Part shown: positions 44,470-57,500 of the stretch, piece by piece
How positions within the stretch are numbered: the stretch's first letter is position 1
Layout of the letters: every line of letters begins with the position of its first letter
DNA from: Rhynchosporium graminicola
Taxonomy: Eukaryota > Ascomycota > Leotiomycetes > Helotiales > Ploettnerulaceae
DNA: 64,000 nucleotides
Reading direction: 5' to 3'
Assembly (NCBI GenBank): GCA_900074885.1
Contig: FJUW01000011.1
Location: 1-64,000 of the forward strand
Made by a program: the position numbers and the translations under genes
Notes under the pieces: model-generated
The model's input: the letters and a program-made list of their open reading frames with translations, nothing else
Database searches by the model: none
Told to the model about the DNA's origin: nothing

Positions 44470-47400
44470 AGTATTGTAATATAAGTATTCCGTCGATTTA
44501 TTATAAGGTATACGATTTACCATATTCGCTACTTATACTAGAGACTACGAAAGGACCTCTTCAGCTTAGGCGTAGCTTTTATCTAGCTATAGTATAATCG
44601 TAGAGTATAACTATAGAGCCGATACTTAGATATTATCTTCCAGATACTCTCAGATCATATATCTCTTTCTGTCTTATTCTCTCTAAGTATAAGGCTATAT
44701 CTACCTACTCTAATTTAGTAGCTTGCGCCCTAATATACTCTAGTACCTTATCTCCCTATTCTTCGTTCTTCTTCTTATTAGCTCCCTAAAGCACGTTAGG
44801 GAATCCCTATAAGTCTAGTTCTTAATAAATCGCTCTAATATAATAAGCGGGAAAGGTAAGGTCTACTTCTGACCTTAGCTAATACTTATAATATATAAAA
44901 GGGTAAGTACCTAAGGAACCTAATCTCTCTTAAATTCATTTTAAATACTACCTTTTAGAGCTTAATAGTATAATCAGGACTAGTCTTAATTATAGCTTAC
45001 TAAATTAAATCAATAGCTTTCTCTACTATACCCGTAGACTTCTTAGAAGCTAAGGGTAAGTTAAGCTATAAAACACCTTTCTTACTAACGTAGTTTCTGA
45101 TTTCTTCCCTAAAGTGACTTCTAGGATCTATATAAAAGCTAATAAGTATACTATCTATCTTAAAGAGTATATCCAGAGATATCTTAATATGTTCCGAATC
45201 AGCTATTATATAAGGAAAGGCCTAAATTAACCTAGAGAAGTAGTCTATAATAATAATAAGGTATTTATAACTCTTAGGCAGTTATATAAAAAGTCTATAG
45301 AAGTCTGCTCTAAGTAATTCTATCGGTGCAGAGACTATGATCTAAGAGAGTAGTACTAACCTTTAAGCCGGTCCGTGTTTCGCGCATTAAAGATAGCTAG
45401 TAATATATAGAGTGATATCCTTAGTAAGTATAAGCTAGTAAACGCCTCTGAGTTTTCTAGTAGTAATAGTCGATATAAAATGTCCTCCTTTATTATGCGC
45501 TTTAACTAAAGCTTCTGCAACTTATCCTAGTATAAGATAATATTTATATACTCTTCTCTATTTATATTATAATACCTTATACTCTTACTTATATTTCTTA
45601 TATCGGAGCTCTAGGGATCTCTTCCTTATGCGATCTGCATTATCTAAGTAGATACTATAGATAAGGAACCTAATAATATCCTTATACTAGTATATCTTCT
45701 TATAAGCTTCTAAAGTGAATATTAGCTCGACTATTACTAGCTTCGATTACTAGTAAGTCTCCGTAGATAGAGCTTTAAATATTTCATAGAGAGGTATATC
45801 TTTTAAAACTTATAGTCTAGTAAAAAGTAAACTTAACTATAAAGTTATATCCTAGAACCTCTCTCCTACTATATATAGGGTAGCTATAAACTCCAGATCT
45901 TCCTTCTCTCTTCTAGCTTATTTCTTAATATTATTAACCTTAAATATTCCTTTAATAACTTTAAGCTTCTTATTATTAGCTTTCTCTGAAATAAGCTCTA
46001 ATTCTTTTAGTAGATCTTTATATCTACAAATTCCGTCTTTCTATCTCTAGATAGGTCTAGTAATAGTCTACTACTCTTCTCTAAACCTTATTATATCTAG
46101 TTCATCGTAATCATCTCTAGGAAAAATAGTATATAATAAAGTATCTATAGTCTTATTTCTGCTACTAGGAATATAGTAAATCTGTATATTTAATAACCTC
46201 AGCTCTAAAGCCCACTTAGTATAAATTCCTTCTTAGAGCGCTAAGGAGTCTAGAAAGTGAGTAAGTAGCTAATAATCTATATAGATTATTCTTAGCTTAT
46301 CTTCTATTAATATATAATAGTACTTATAGCTGAACTTCACAATAGAAGGCAGCTCGCGTTTATAAGTTCTATAATTTCTCTAGGCCTTAGAGAATATGAA
46401 ACTATCGAAAAGGATTAGTATTATCTTCTTCTCTCTCTCCTTAGATTATATAATATAATGTCCTTCTATATATCCACTAGTATCTATATATATTTATACT
46501 AAGAGAGTTAGATTATAGCTATTTCTCTTAACTACCCTTAAGTATATTTCCTTTAGTAGCTTAAATAATATCGCCTCATTCTCTTTCTATCTCTATTCTA
46601 TATCTCTAGTAAGTCGATTTAATAGTCGAGTAATCTCCGTATAATTCTTAACTTATAGTCGCATTATCTAGATCGCTCCTAAGAATCTCCTGACCTCTAT
46701 AGCGTTTTTAAGTATAAGCTATATATTAATCTTTAATACCCTTTCCGGCTTAATTATTAATTTTCTACTAGCCTTATATAAGGTCCCTAATACTAGAACC
46801 TCTATTATAAATAATAGATACTTCTTAAAGGAGAGCTTAAGACTAGACTATAAGAGTCGAGAGAGAAGATAATCTTTCAGAAAAGTAAATACCTCCTTAA
46901 ATATCTTAAAAGCTACAAAGATATTATCTATATAGAAGAGTAAGGCCTGAAGAACTACTTTACTCTCAGAAATAATTAGAGAGAATAGCGAGAGCTCAGA
47001 GTTATCGAAACCTTTCTCTACTACTTTAGCATATCTTAGTATATCTCTAAATACTAGCTTTATAAGTTCTATTATTAAAAAAGCTAAGCTTCTATACCTC
47101 TAAAGTATACGTATTAGTTATAATTAGCTATAGCCTAGTGCAGAGAGAGTATAGATATAGTAGTTATCTAAGTATAAGTTTATTAAATAGTAAGCGTATT
47201 TAAGATCTATCTGGATAAATAAGCGATACTTAGGATTACTAAGAAATATAAAGTATTTCGCTATTAAGATTATTAAGTAGCTAGGAGTTTTCTCTTTAAT
47301 CTTAGAGTAATTAAATATTACTCTATACTCTCTAGTTTATACCTTAGAGTCTACTCCTTTATCTACTATATACAGATAGCTATTCTAATCTGATAGCGCT

Positions 47401-48300
47401 CTATTAGCTAGGAGTATACTCTTAAATATCCTATATTTAATTCCCTTCTTAATTATCTTATTTAGCTAAGTAAGCTTAGCTAGGGTATATCTCCTAGATA
47501 TATTCTCCTAGATTAGTTTAAAATACGCTAGGATTCTAGCTTTATAACAATAGAGATCTATAAAAGGTATATCTTTTAGGCCCGTCGAGTTAATATAGTA
47601 ATATATATATAAAAGCTTATATACTTACTTGATTTACTCTAAGGGTATAGTATTACTAAATATCAGGTCGCTCTTAGCTACTTAAGTATTCAGAGTTTCG
47701 TTAGTTATTTCTTCTATAGGTAATCTGATTATTCTCCTTTATATAGGAAAAGCTATAATATATAGTACTTTCTAGCTAGATTCTATAGTAATATTCAGGG
47801 TTTCAGTATAGTTACTATAAGTATCAGGCTAGTCAGCAGATATTAGTCGATATTGGGATTTCGAGGAGGACTTAATAGCTAGATAAGAGGATTAAAGGTA
47901 ATTACTATAGATTCTCGAGGGTTTCAGCTAGGCTATATTATTTAAGGACAGAAGAAGCTATAATAATAACCTGGACTAGATAGTAGCCCTTCTAGTCTCT
48001 AGTATATATATAAAAGTAATATCAGCTTGAGTAAATAAGGCTAGGAATAAGCCTACTAATACAGAAGGGTACTGATTTATAATAGGCCTCTCTTCTACAG
48101 AAGGTATCTAGTCTTTGAAATTTGAAGCTTTAGGAAGCCCTTCTGATATATAGGAAACTTCTAAGATATCTGCTAAATATCTGAGGTTTCGAGTAAGTAT
48201 AGTCCTAGAGACCTTTAGATAGCTATAGCGGGCTAGTGATAAGTTTAATATTATCTTAGGATAGCTTAGTAAATCTAGTTTTTTAAAGAGTTAGAATTAC
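44470..48300 (-). pseudogene. gypsy pol of family E, RIP-inactivated
   Basis: The minus strand reads an integrase with an HHCC-like zinc finger: AHNKGGH at 45481-45518, and a Cys pair of which one reads as Tyr, followed by CAKHGPA at 45368-45387. Then come the D-D-E positions (ADF, a YIDPRSHF stretch, KSTGIVEKAI). To the right lies RT with the core FYIDNIFVAF near 46920-46950, then VRRFLGAI near 46670. RT before integrase defines Ty3/gypsy. Integrase ends in a KLKRSF stretch near 44560. Stops are frequent. No chromodomain was recognised. Confidence 0.72.
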
Positions 48301-50593
48301 TAGAAGAAGAAGTATTATTAGTTTCTGAATTAGAAGAAGAATCAGAAGTGAACTTATTATTAGTAATAGAGATATCCGAGCTCTCTATAAATTTAATAAT
48401 TAAATCAGATACGTCTTTATTAGATTTCACCTTTAAGTATAGAATAAGATTCAAAAGTAAAGATTCTATAAAGAGAGAGCTCTAGATAGTAGTCGTTATT
48501 TCTTTATTTCTATTACCTCTAAGGGTAAGAAGACCTTTATAAATATCGATCTTCGCGTCTATAGAATACAGCTATAGAAGCCCGAGTAGTAAGCTTAGCT
48601 TCTTATTATTAGGACTCTTAGTATCTCTTATAAACGTATAGACTCTACGCTATATATCTTTAACTCTAAAATCAAAGATAATAAACTTAATAAGCTAATA
48701 TTATATATTATCTGCTATACTATAGCTAACCCCGGTATACTTATAAGAAGCTAGTAGAATCGTTTTCAACCTCAGATATTATTATAAGGCAGGAGATATA
48801 ATAACTAGGTCAGAACCTTAGTCTATAGAATATATTCCGACTTTTAATTTCATAATAATAATCTTATCCTTTTTAACTACCTTTATCTTCCTAGGAACTT
48901 TCCAGGCCTTATTAGCCGAGTGGACTCGCGGCGTAATCTATATAAGCTTAAAATTTCTAGTTATAGCCGCAGATAAGGCTTATGCAGATCTAGTGCTAGG
49001 TATTATAATACAGTTGTTTTTATAAGTTAAAGACTTTAGACTTATTTTCTTCTAGTTATAATATATTAATAGTTTACGAAATTACTTTAATATCTCTAGT
49101 AATATCTGAAATAATTCTAGAAGATTTATAGTAATATTAATTCTAGTAGCTAAGTCTTTAAAATTAACTAGCTCTAATCTTTCACGCTTAATTATCTCTT
49201 TTAATTATCTCCTTTTCTTCCTATCTTCTTTTATCGTAAACCTTAGTTCAGATGCTTAAGTAACTACCTCTAGTTCCTTAGCTATATCCTACTCCTTAGG
49301 AATATTAAACCTTATACGCTTCTTATACTAAGTCCTATATACTACTCTAGTATAAATACCTTTATCTTCCTCCTCTCCTTCTGCCTTATTTCCTAATATC
49401 TCTATAGACTCCGCTTAGTACTATAAGTTATCTAAAAGTATAATTATAGCTTTCGCTTTTCTTACTTTATTACTTAACTTAGCAGATCTAGCTTAGATAA
49501 ATTAATTAAATAAGGTTATTTCTACTAAGCTTAGTATACTAGCTCTATCTGAGCTAGAAGATAATATTATAGATATTATCGATAATGATTTAGAGGTATT
49601 AAAAGGAACCCTATTATCTTAGCACTAGGTCCTTCGATACTATAAAAGTCTCCTTATAGCTAAGTATATAATACTTAAGTAATAGTTTCTAGGAATATAA
49701 TTTATTTCAAGTGCGTATACTTCTAAAAGGGTAATATAATATTTAGATAAGCTAACTTAAGGTAGCTATAATATCCATAGCTAATACAGAGAATACTATC
49801 CCTCTTAGAGTTATATACTAGGGTTCTATTAATATATAAGTTCAGGCTTTCTCGCGCCGGTCGTAAAAGAGGAATATTAGCAGAAGTATTAATATTAGTT
49901 TATATTCTATTTCTGAGATATAACTACTATCCGTCGCTTATATTAAAGTTATTTCGATAGTAAGATAGCTAGTATTACTAAGGTTAGTACCTAGCTCTAC
50001 TGCTAGCTATCTGCGGAGCTTAAATATTTAAAGTTAGAGGGGTAGTAAGCTATAGAACTGGCTATAATTAGGGTAGATAAGTAGGTAGGGCACTCGAAGA
50101 ATTCTGCCGAGATTAGTAGGAGCTCGAAGGATTCTGAGGTAGGCCCGAAGAATTATTTTACTAACTCGAAGCACTAGTATTAGTCTGCACCTGATAAGTA
50201 AGCGTATTCTGGGCATAAGTAGCTAATATAATATATATAGGTATTCCTATAGCTTATACTATATACTCTTCTAATCTATTAAAGTACTTTCTCTTCTCTA
50301 CTTCTTCTTCTACTTTCTCCTACGCCTTAATTAACTATTAAGATAGATAAAGTATCTTATATATTCTCTATAAGTATAGAATACGTAGTATATTATTATT
50401 CAAAGTATAGACTCTTAACTTATTATCTTTAATTCTACAGATAAAAGCCTAAGTAAGAGAGGTAAGGATATACTAATTAGAGGTCTTCTTAGGTAATAGA
50501 GTTTCTCTTAGACTCTTCTTAATATCAGTAACTCCTATACGTTTAAGGAGAGTAGTAGTATAATAGTAGTAAGAAGTGAGATTTTCATATTCT
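48300..50593 (-). pseudogene. Probable gag region of family E
   Basis: This follows from position upstream of pol. The minus strand near 50040-50215 gives, in one frame, a Gln/Ser/Pro-rich stretch (QNPSSSYQ-like once stops are taken as Gln), as at a gag N-terminus. The continuous frame at 50034-50216, rich in Leu/Ile/Arg, is a shadow of it. Acidic Ser/Glu-rich segments occur near 48300-48400. No zinc knuckle was found by eye. Low confidence beyond 'internal region of E'. Confidence 0.35.
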
Positions 50594-51050
50594 TATAACG
50601 TTCCTAGTTCTGACTGGTACGCGGTGTACAGGCTCGTCAGTTAGTATTAGCTATAAAGTAAAGTAAATAAGAAGTTCGGTTCTTAATTAGAATTAAGACG
50701 TTATAAGCAGGTGTTAATTACTATATAAAATTTGAGCACGAAGCTCTTATCTAGTAGCAGAAGTACTAGTCTTATATAAGACCTTCTCCTCTATTAGGAG
50801 TCTTCTACTTAGGGAGTCCCTTATATGGAGTCCGACTCTATTTTCTAGACTCCTGCTAAGCTAGACTCTATCACGTGATCCTAGATTACTAGTCGCTGAT
50901 TTATACTATAACTATATTAGTACTATTCTCTTAGTAATACTAACTCTCCCTTAGTACTAAAACCCGTTTAGTACGTATTATATAATAGTACTATTAGTAT
51001 TCTAGTACTAAGACGGTTTTAGTACTAAGAACTTTACTAGGTTCGTAATA
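50594..51050 (-). repeat. B2 left (3') LTR, 457 bp
   Basis: Starts TATAACGTTCC and ends GGTTCGTAATA; followed by TTATCCCTCTTC (minus-strand polypurine tract). Contains CACGTG and the small palindrome region near 50872-50890. Confidence 0.9.
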
Positions 51051-51140
51051 TTATCCCTCTTCTATCTTAGCGTATCTTTACGCTTAAGTATACTAATAGA
51101 GATATTAATAATCAGTTAGATTTCAACTTCCTTTCTTAAT

Positions 51141-51566
51141 ATATTATCTTCTAATTATAAGAAGATAAAAGAGTATATTATACTCGTAATATATATTAAA
51201 AAATCAAATCGTCTAGTAAAGACTTATTCCTTTTACTAGAAATAGTATCGAAATTGTTTTCTAGATCTTAAGGAATTAACTTATTATTCCGAGTATATTC
51301 GAGCGAAAAGATCTTATAATACTTTAGAGTATCTAGCTATATAGCTTCCCTTAAAAGAAGTTTATAAATTCTAATAGCTTAAGAAAGTAAAGCGTTCTCT
51401 TATTCCTCTCGAGCCTTATTTAGATAAATACTTCGATTAGCTTCCTTAGCTTCCTCTTCTTACTACTAAGTTAGCTATCGCAGAAAGGTCGCTTTCTTTC
51501 TTTCCCCTCGAGCTTCCTTCTAACCTAATAGTAAAATTACTTTTTAACTTAGCTAATCTTTTCTAA
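51141..51566 (+). pseudogene. Extra plus-strand frame of family B, copy in B2
   Basis: A 141-codon frame from ATA 51141 (the place of the ATG in B1) to TAA 51564-51566, with several TAG/TAA codons. Similarity to the B1 product is clear at both ends: EYIILVIYIKKSNR against DYITLGR-x-IKLSNR, and PSNLIVKLLFNLANLF against PSFDLIVDLPFDPADLL. The middle is diverged and about 42 codons shorter. Flanking pol and LTR are much more alike, so this frame changed faster than the rest. Function unknown. Confidence 0.45.
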
Positions 51567-51569
51567 GTA

Positions 51570-52832
51570 GATCTAGGTTTCGTTAATAGAAACTAGCTAG
51601 TAATACTAAGTAATAGAAGCTTACCTTAAGTTCTTATATATTTTCTGAATATAAATAGTTTTTCTATTTCACTAAGTATCTAATAATATCTCGTTTATAC
51701 TAATAGTCTAGTAGTTCCTCTATATTATATTCTACGAGTAAGTTAACTAGTTCAGCGTATATCTTTAGAGCTAGTAGTACTCCCGGTAGTACTTTTTCTA
51801 ATAAGGATATATAGAATATTAAGAATATCTTCTTTATTATAGCTAATAATTAGAGTTTATAATTTAAAGGTCTTTTAACTCGTTTGATTTTAAATAATCT
51901 AAGTTTCTTATAATCTAGCTTATTACTTAGTCTTTATATATTAATATTTTTTCGTAGAAAGTAAACCCTATCCCTCTCCTATAGTATTAGCTCCTAACTA
52001 TAGTTCTTATTATAATAATACGGATATATTCTTCACTACTATAAATTAGAGTTCTTCTATAAGTTCCTTATAGAGGTCCTAGATATTCCTAATCTAGATA
52101 TAAGCTATATTATTATCCTTAACTATTAAGTTAAGTTCTCTATAAGCAATAGGTTTATAATTATAATTCGCGAAGAATAGTATAACTTTTATTATTTCTG
52201 TAATCGAGCTATTATATATAAACTCTACTAGTAGTAATAGTTCTACCTAATTATTTTATTAATAGTTAATATAATAATATAAGTATACTTTAACTACTTA
52301 GTTTATTCTTTTATTTCCTTTATTAATCTAAAGATAGAAAGCTATTAATAGTTTCTATTTAGTCCCTAGGAACTCTATTAAAGTATTCTAGAACTTTAAT
52401 ATAAATAACTTATCTCGATCTAATACGATTTCTTCTAGTACTCTATACTTAGAGATTACTTCCTTAAGGTATACTTATACTAAGTGTTTAGTTATAAGAG
52501 TAGATAAGACTAGTACTAAGATTATATACTTAATAAGTCTTTCTATAATAATAAGTATTATATTATAGCTAACTCCTATAACTAGGTCCTTCGATAGTAA
52601 TAATAGCCCTATGAAGTCTTATGATATCGATTTCTAAGATATTAGCAGTATTAGTATTATAATTATCTACTTATAAAATATATATTAGAAAGACTTATTC
52701 CTAATATAAGTATTATAGTTAGCTAGTACTTCTTTAACTACTTAGTAAAGTCCTTTCGACTAGTAGTTTCTTAAAATCCTCAGATACGTTCTTCGTATCC
52801 CTTAGTATCTATACGCGGGAAGCTCGTATTAT
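51570..52832 (-). pseudogene. B2 pol, C-terminal part
   Basis: Aligns with B1 26690-27949 with scattered transitions. It carries the integrase end on the minus strand. It is split from the rest of pol by A4 at the ATTAT target (52828-52832). Both pieces are full of RIP stops. Confidence 0.72.
52828..52832. other. Target-site duplication of A4 (ATTAT), left
   Basis: ATTAT precedes A4 here and follows it at 59643-59647. B1 shows the empty site CTCGTATTATTCTTT at 27941-27954. Confidence 0.9.
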
Positions 52833-53100
52833 TATAACGACACAAGACTCAAGGCGGTATATAAGCAAGAATAAACGAGTAGGGAGGCTAAGAGCGATCT
52901 TATATGGTCTACTACGAAGGAAACAAAAAGATAAGGAAGGAAGAAGAAGAGAGATAGAGTATAAGGCACCTTATATATATATACCGGTACTAGTCCGATA
53001 CTATACTAGGTCGGATACTAGTTCTGCCGGGATACCTATGAACTTAGGCCCTATTATCTATCCTTCTTCTCATGTGATATTCAGGTGAGCTATCGTTATA
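52833..53100 (-). repeat. A4 left (3') LTR, 268 bp
   Basis: Keeps TATAACGACACAAG at the start; ends GCTATCGTTATA, then TTACCCCCCTCCT (minus-strand polypurine tract, 53101-53113). Confidence 0.9.
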
Positions 53101-53399
53101 TTACCCCCCTCCTAAGAAGAGCTTAACCCTAAGCTCGGAAGGTTATAGTTTATACTGGAATTAGTTTTTATTATAACTGTTTTCGTCGATGTTCGCGTAA
53201 TAAGCGCTAGCCGCTCTTTAGTAGTAGTAAATTCTTTATTAGGTTCTGACTAGTTATATCGCTATAATAGTACTATATTAGTTATAGCTTCTAAATTAGG
53301 CAGTGAGTAGTATTTACTTTATCTGTTTATAGTAGGAGTCGAGTTTAAGTAGGCCGTAGGGTATATAAAGGAAGGGGTTTATTAATATTAGAGCTTTTC

Positions 53400-54556
53400 C
53401 TTTTTAACCGCGATAACTACTTTAACTTATAAGCTTACTCTTCTTAGATTACGATATAGCTCCTATAGTAGGTATTATTACTAACTACTATAGTAATCTA
53501 CTATAATCTTATATATTAATCGACCTAATTAACTCTTCTCTTAATATAAGTAAGTTTCCTATTTTAGTTTTAGAGATAGTCCTTAAGTATAGTATAGGGG
53601 TTTCACGGATCTATAACGCTAACTCCTATAGTACTTTTACTAGTTCCTGCTGATACTCTTTCGGCGGCGTATCGTATATATTACTTATAATATATTTGCG
53701 CTTTCCTTAAGATAAAGTATAATAATACTCCTATTCTAGAACTTCTATATTTATTTGATAAGCTTAACTCTAAGCTTTATAAGTATTATTTAGCGTTAAA
53801 GAGTAGTTATAAGTATATGAGTTACTTGAATATAAATATAGTTATATATACTAACGCGTTATAGTTACTTAATTATATTAATATAGAGTATATTATTTTA
53901 TCCGGTTTACTTCTTAGCGGTAAAGCTAAGGACGCGGAGCTAAATCGGGGTAGTATTATAGCTACTTATAAGGCTATTAATCGGATCTATTATCTCGCGA
54001 AATCTGCTACTCTTACTATTATATTAGAGATTATTACTATATAATTAGCAGAGACTTAAGCTTTAAGATATTCTATAGAGAAAGTATTTAAGGAGTTAGA
54101 GTTTATTAAAGTAATAAGTTACGATCTTAAACCCTTAGATACTAGTATAATACTAACGCGATATAGGATTTAGATCTTCTAATAATCGATTCGGCGGAGT
54201 CTAGGTTAATAGCCGAAATAATATTAAAGTAGATAAAGGAATTAAATAGTATTATACGGGAATTTACGAAGAAAGCTATATTTAAGGCTATAATATCTAA
54301 TACTAGAGGAAAGAGGAATTTACTTTCTAGTTTAGAGATAGCGTCAGATCTAGATACTCCTAGACTCTCTCTAAAGAAGAAAGCCTATAGGATTAGCTAT
54401 TATACTCAGTCTACTACTAGGGCTATATTAGCAGATTTAGGTAAGGAGTTAGATATAGTAGTTCTAGTTCTAGATATTCTAGATTTACTAGAAGCTCCGG
54501 AGAACTTAGGGGAGAAAGCTAGTAAAGTAGAGATAGTTAAAGAAATAGATTTTTAG
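53400..54556 (+). pseudogene. Extra plus-strand frame of family A, copy in A4
   Basis: Same antisense frame as in A0, A1 and A2. The first block (RSITLTPIVLLLVPA, about 53600) is followed by the Tyr/Lys-rich part, then the second frame from about 54167 with LSLKKKAYRISYYTQ and LGKELDIVVLVLDIL, ending at TAG 54554-54556. This copy has the fewest stops in the second block (for example YYTQSTTRA keeps a Gln codon), which supports that the stops in other copies come from CAG. The start (ACG where A2 has ATG, about 53416) and the link between blocks are uncertain. Confidence 0.5.
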
Positions 54557-54579
54557 ATATAGTATTATTACGGAGTATA

Positions 54580-57500
54580 ATCAGGGGATTATCCTTAGTA
54601 ATAAATTCTGATACTAGTAACTATAATAGCTTATTATCCTCTAAGTAACTATAGTTATCTATTCCGTCTTCCTAAGCTTTAATCTACTAATCTAGTTTAC
54701 GCGGAGGTCTAAGTTTACTTAAGTTAGTAGTATAGAAGTCTCTAAGCTTATACAGAGCACTTATTAGGTCGGAAGCGTTATACTAAGTTAGGTCCGGGTC
54801 GTAGCTTAGCTAGCTAACTTAATACTTTAGATTACCTCTTAGGAGCTATATAGCGAGTATATCTTATAACTCCTACTCTTCTTAAGTAGTAATAACCTCC
54901 GGGGGTAGGTTTAGTAACTCTTAGCTTAGTAATAAGTTATCCGGGTCCTTAAAGAGTAATTCGGGAGCGAATATATTATATATAGAAGATCCCGGGAGTA
55001 AATCTAGCTTATAGGAGTATCCGATCTTAGCTAGGACTTAGTATAGTCCTACCTAGAGACTAGATAGCTTCTTACTTAGCTAGTAATTCTTAAGGTTCCT
55101 TATAGAGAGAAATACCTTATCTCTAACTTCCTAGTNNNNNNNNNNNNNNNNNNNNNNNNNNNNNNNNNNNNNNNNNNNNNNNNNNNNNNNNNNNNNNNNN
55201 NNNNNNNNNNNNNNNNNNNNNNNNNNNNNNNNNNNNNNNNNNNNNNNNNNNNNNNNNNNNNNNNNNNNNNNNNNNNNNNNNNNNNNNNNNNNNNNNNNNN
55301 NNNNNNNNNNNNNNNNNNNNNNNNNNNNNNNNNNNNNNNNNNNNNNNNNNNNNNNNNNNNNNNNNNNNNNNNNNNNNNNNNNNNNNNNNNNNNNNNNNNN
55401 NNNNNNNNNNNNNNNNNNNNNNNNNNNNNNNNNNNNNNNNNNNNNNNNNNNNNNNNNNNNNNNNNNNNNNNNNNNNNNNNNNNNNNNNNNNNNNNNNNNN
55501 NNNNNNNNNNNNNNNNNNNNNNNNNNNNNNNNNNNNNNNNNNNNNNNNNNNNNNNNNNNNNNNNNNNNNNNNNNNNNNNNNNNNNNNNNNNNNNNNNNNN
55601 NNNNNNNNNNNNNNNNNNNNNNNNNNNNNNNNNNNNNNNNNNNNNNNNNNNNNNNNNNNNNNNNNNNNNNNNNNNNNNNNNNNNNNNNNNNNNNNNNNNN
55701 NNNNNNNNNNNNNNNNNNNNNNNNNNNNNNNNNNNNNNNNNNNNNNNNNNNNNNNNNNNNNNNNNNNNNNNNNNNNNNNNNNNNNNNAAGGACTTCTTAT
55801 AATCGTTAGTGAAATTCTATAGTACTATAGGCCGAGTAAGCACTAAGAGAGGTTTAGCGATAAGGCCGAAATTCCGAATAAATTAATAGTAGAACTTATA
55901 GAATCCTAGGAAAGATTTCATAGCTATTACCGTTTCGGGGTACTTCTAGTCTACTAACAGTACTACCTTCTCGGGATCTAGCTCGATTCTATTAGTAGTA
56001 ACGATATATCCGAGGTATTTAGTCCGGGTAATATAGAATTCGCTTTTCTTAATATCTACCTGAAGTCCGGTATCTATTAAGTATTATAGTACTAATTTAA
56101 TATATTCTTTATATTCTTAGAGCGTTTCCGAGTATATAAGGATATTATCTAGGTAAGTTATATAGAAATTATCTAAGTAGTCTAGTAGTATATTATTTAT
56201 ATATCGCTAGTATATACTAAGTCTATTATAGAGCCTAAAAGGTAGTACTTTATATTTATAAGATCTGAAGCGAGTTCGGAAGGTAGTATACTCCTCTGAT
56301 TCAGGGTCTATATAGATACAGTTAAATACTACCCGGATATCTAGTTTAGTAAAGATTACTACTTTAGATATACGAGTTAAGAGCTTATCGATCCTAGGTA
56401 TTAAGTAGGAATCCTTTCGAGTGATCGTATTAAGCTTACGATAGTTAATATAGAAGCGTAATCCTCTATCGGCCTTTTTAATAAATAGTATAAGTAATAT
56501 AAAGGGACTTTAGCTAGATTCGATAAATCCCTTATCTAGGTTCTTTATAAGATACTCCTTAGTTACTTATAATTTATCTATAGATTACTAATATAAGAGC
56601 GAATATACGTTAGGTAATAGTTCTTCTAGAATAATTTTATAATTATATAAGCGATATAGTAGAAGAATATTAGAATCCCGCTTAGAAAAGGCTTCCTTAA
56701 GAGTATAGTACTATTCCGGTAGCTTTTCGGCTATAAGTCGTTCGGTATCGGGATCCTTAGGAGAGTCGCTATTTAGATAGTCTTATAAGAGGCAGTCTAT
56801 CTTATAGATACTAGTGAAGAATAATTCGGAACCTTTATATTTTATATTAAAGTAAAAAGCTATAGTACTAATTTAGTAAATTAGAACCGGTTTCTAGATC
56901 CTCGGAGGTTAAGAGGAGCACTTATAGTAAGGTTTCGGCGCAGGTACCTTTCTTGATAAATTCAGAGCGGAAAGGGGTTCGGATTCCTTAGCGATAAGCG
57001 GAAATAAGTTAAAGGGTAAGAATAATACGTTAATATACTATATCGTTACTATTTAGTATAATCGGCGTTAGTCTAGCTAGTTTATAGCTAAGTCCCGCGT
57101 ATTAGTATCGATTTAGTAAGATCGATTAATACTAAGTTTATAAGGTAATAGAGTTATAATTATCTCCTTATCGTATTAAAGGGTAGCTAGATAGCGTTCT
57201 GACTATAGTAGCTTATAGTAGAGCGTATCTAGCTTAACCTGAAATCGTTATATCTATTTAATACTAATAATCATATCTTATTATCCTAAATCGAAGAGAA
57301 TAAAAAAGCAGTTATAAATACGCCTACTATTAATAGAAAGGTATAAACGTATAAAATAAGTAATATAGGTTCTAATAGACTATTAGAAACTATATATTAG
57401 AATAGAATAAGGTAGTAGCTCGATTTTAATACTAAGAGCCCTTAATAGTCGTCTAGTAAGAGTGCGATTAATAAATAGATAACTATTCGCTCCGGTATCG

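Larger units (their letters stand above)
43960..50593 (-). mobile_element. Family E Ty3/gypsy element, larger part
   Basis: Minus-strand gypsy sequence with integrase at left, RT in the middle and gag-like sequence at right. It resumes after B2 at 63950 and leaves the window, so the total exceeds 6.6 kb. Its 3' LTR should lie at the left edge; the C run at 44069-44075 with following pyrimidines (a purine tract on the minus strand) may mark the LTR border. The exact left edge is uncertain. It is the host of B2 (target ATTCT). Confidence 0.68.

Noticed and set aside
50034..50216. Minus-strand 60-codon ORF rich in Leu/Arg
   Set aside because: Another minus-strand frame gives a Gln/Ser/Pro-rich peptide typical of gag N-termini; this one appears to be a shadow of it.
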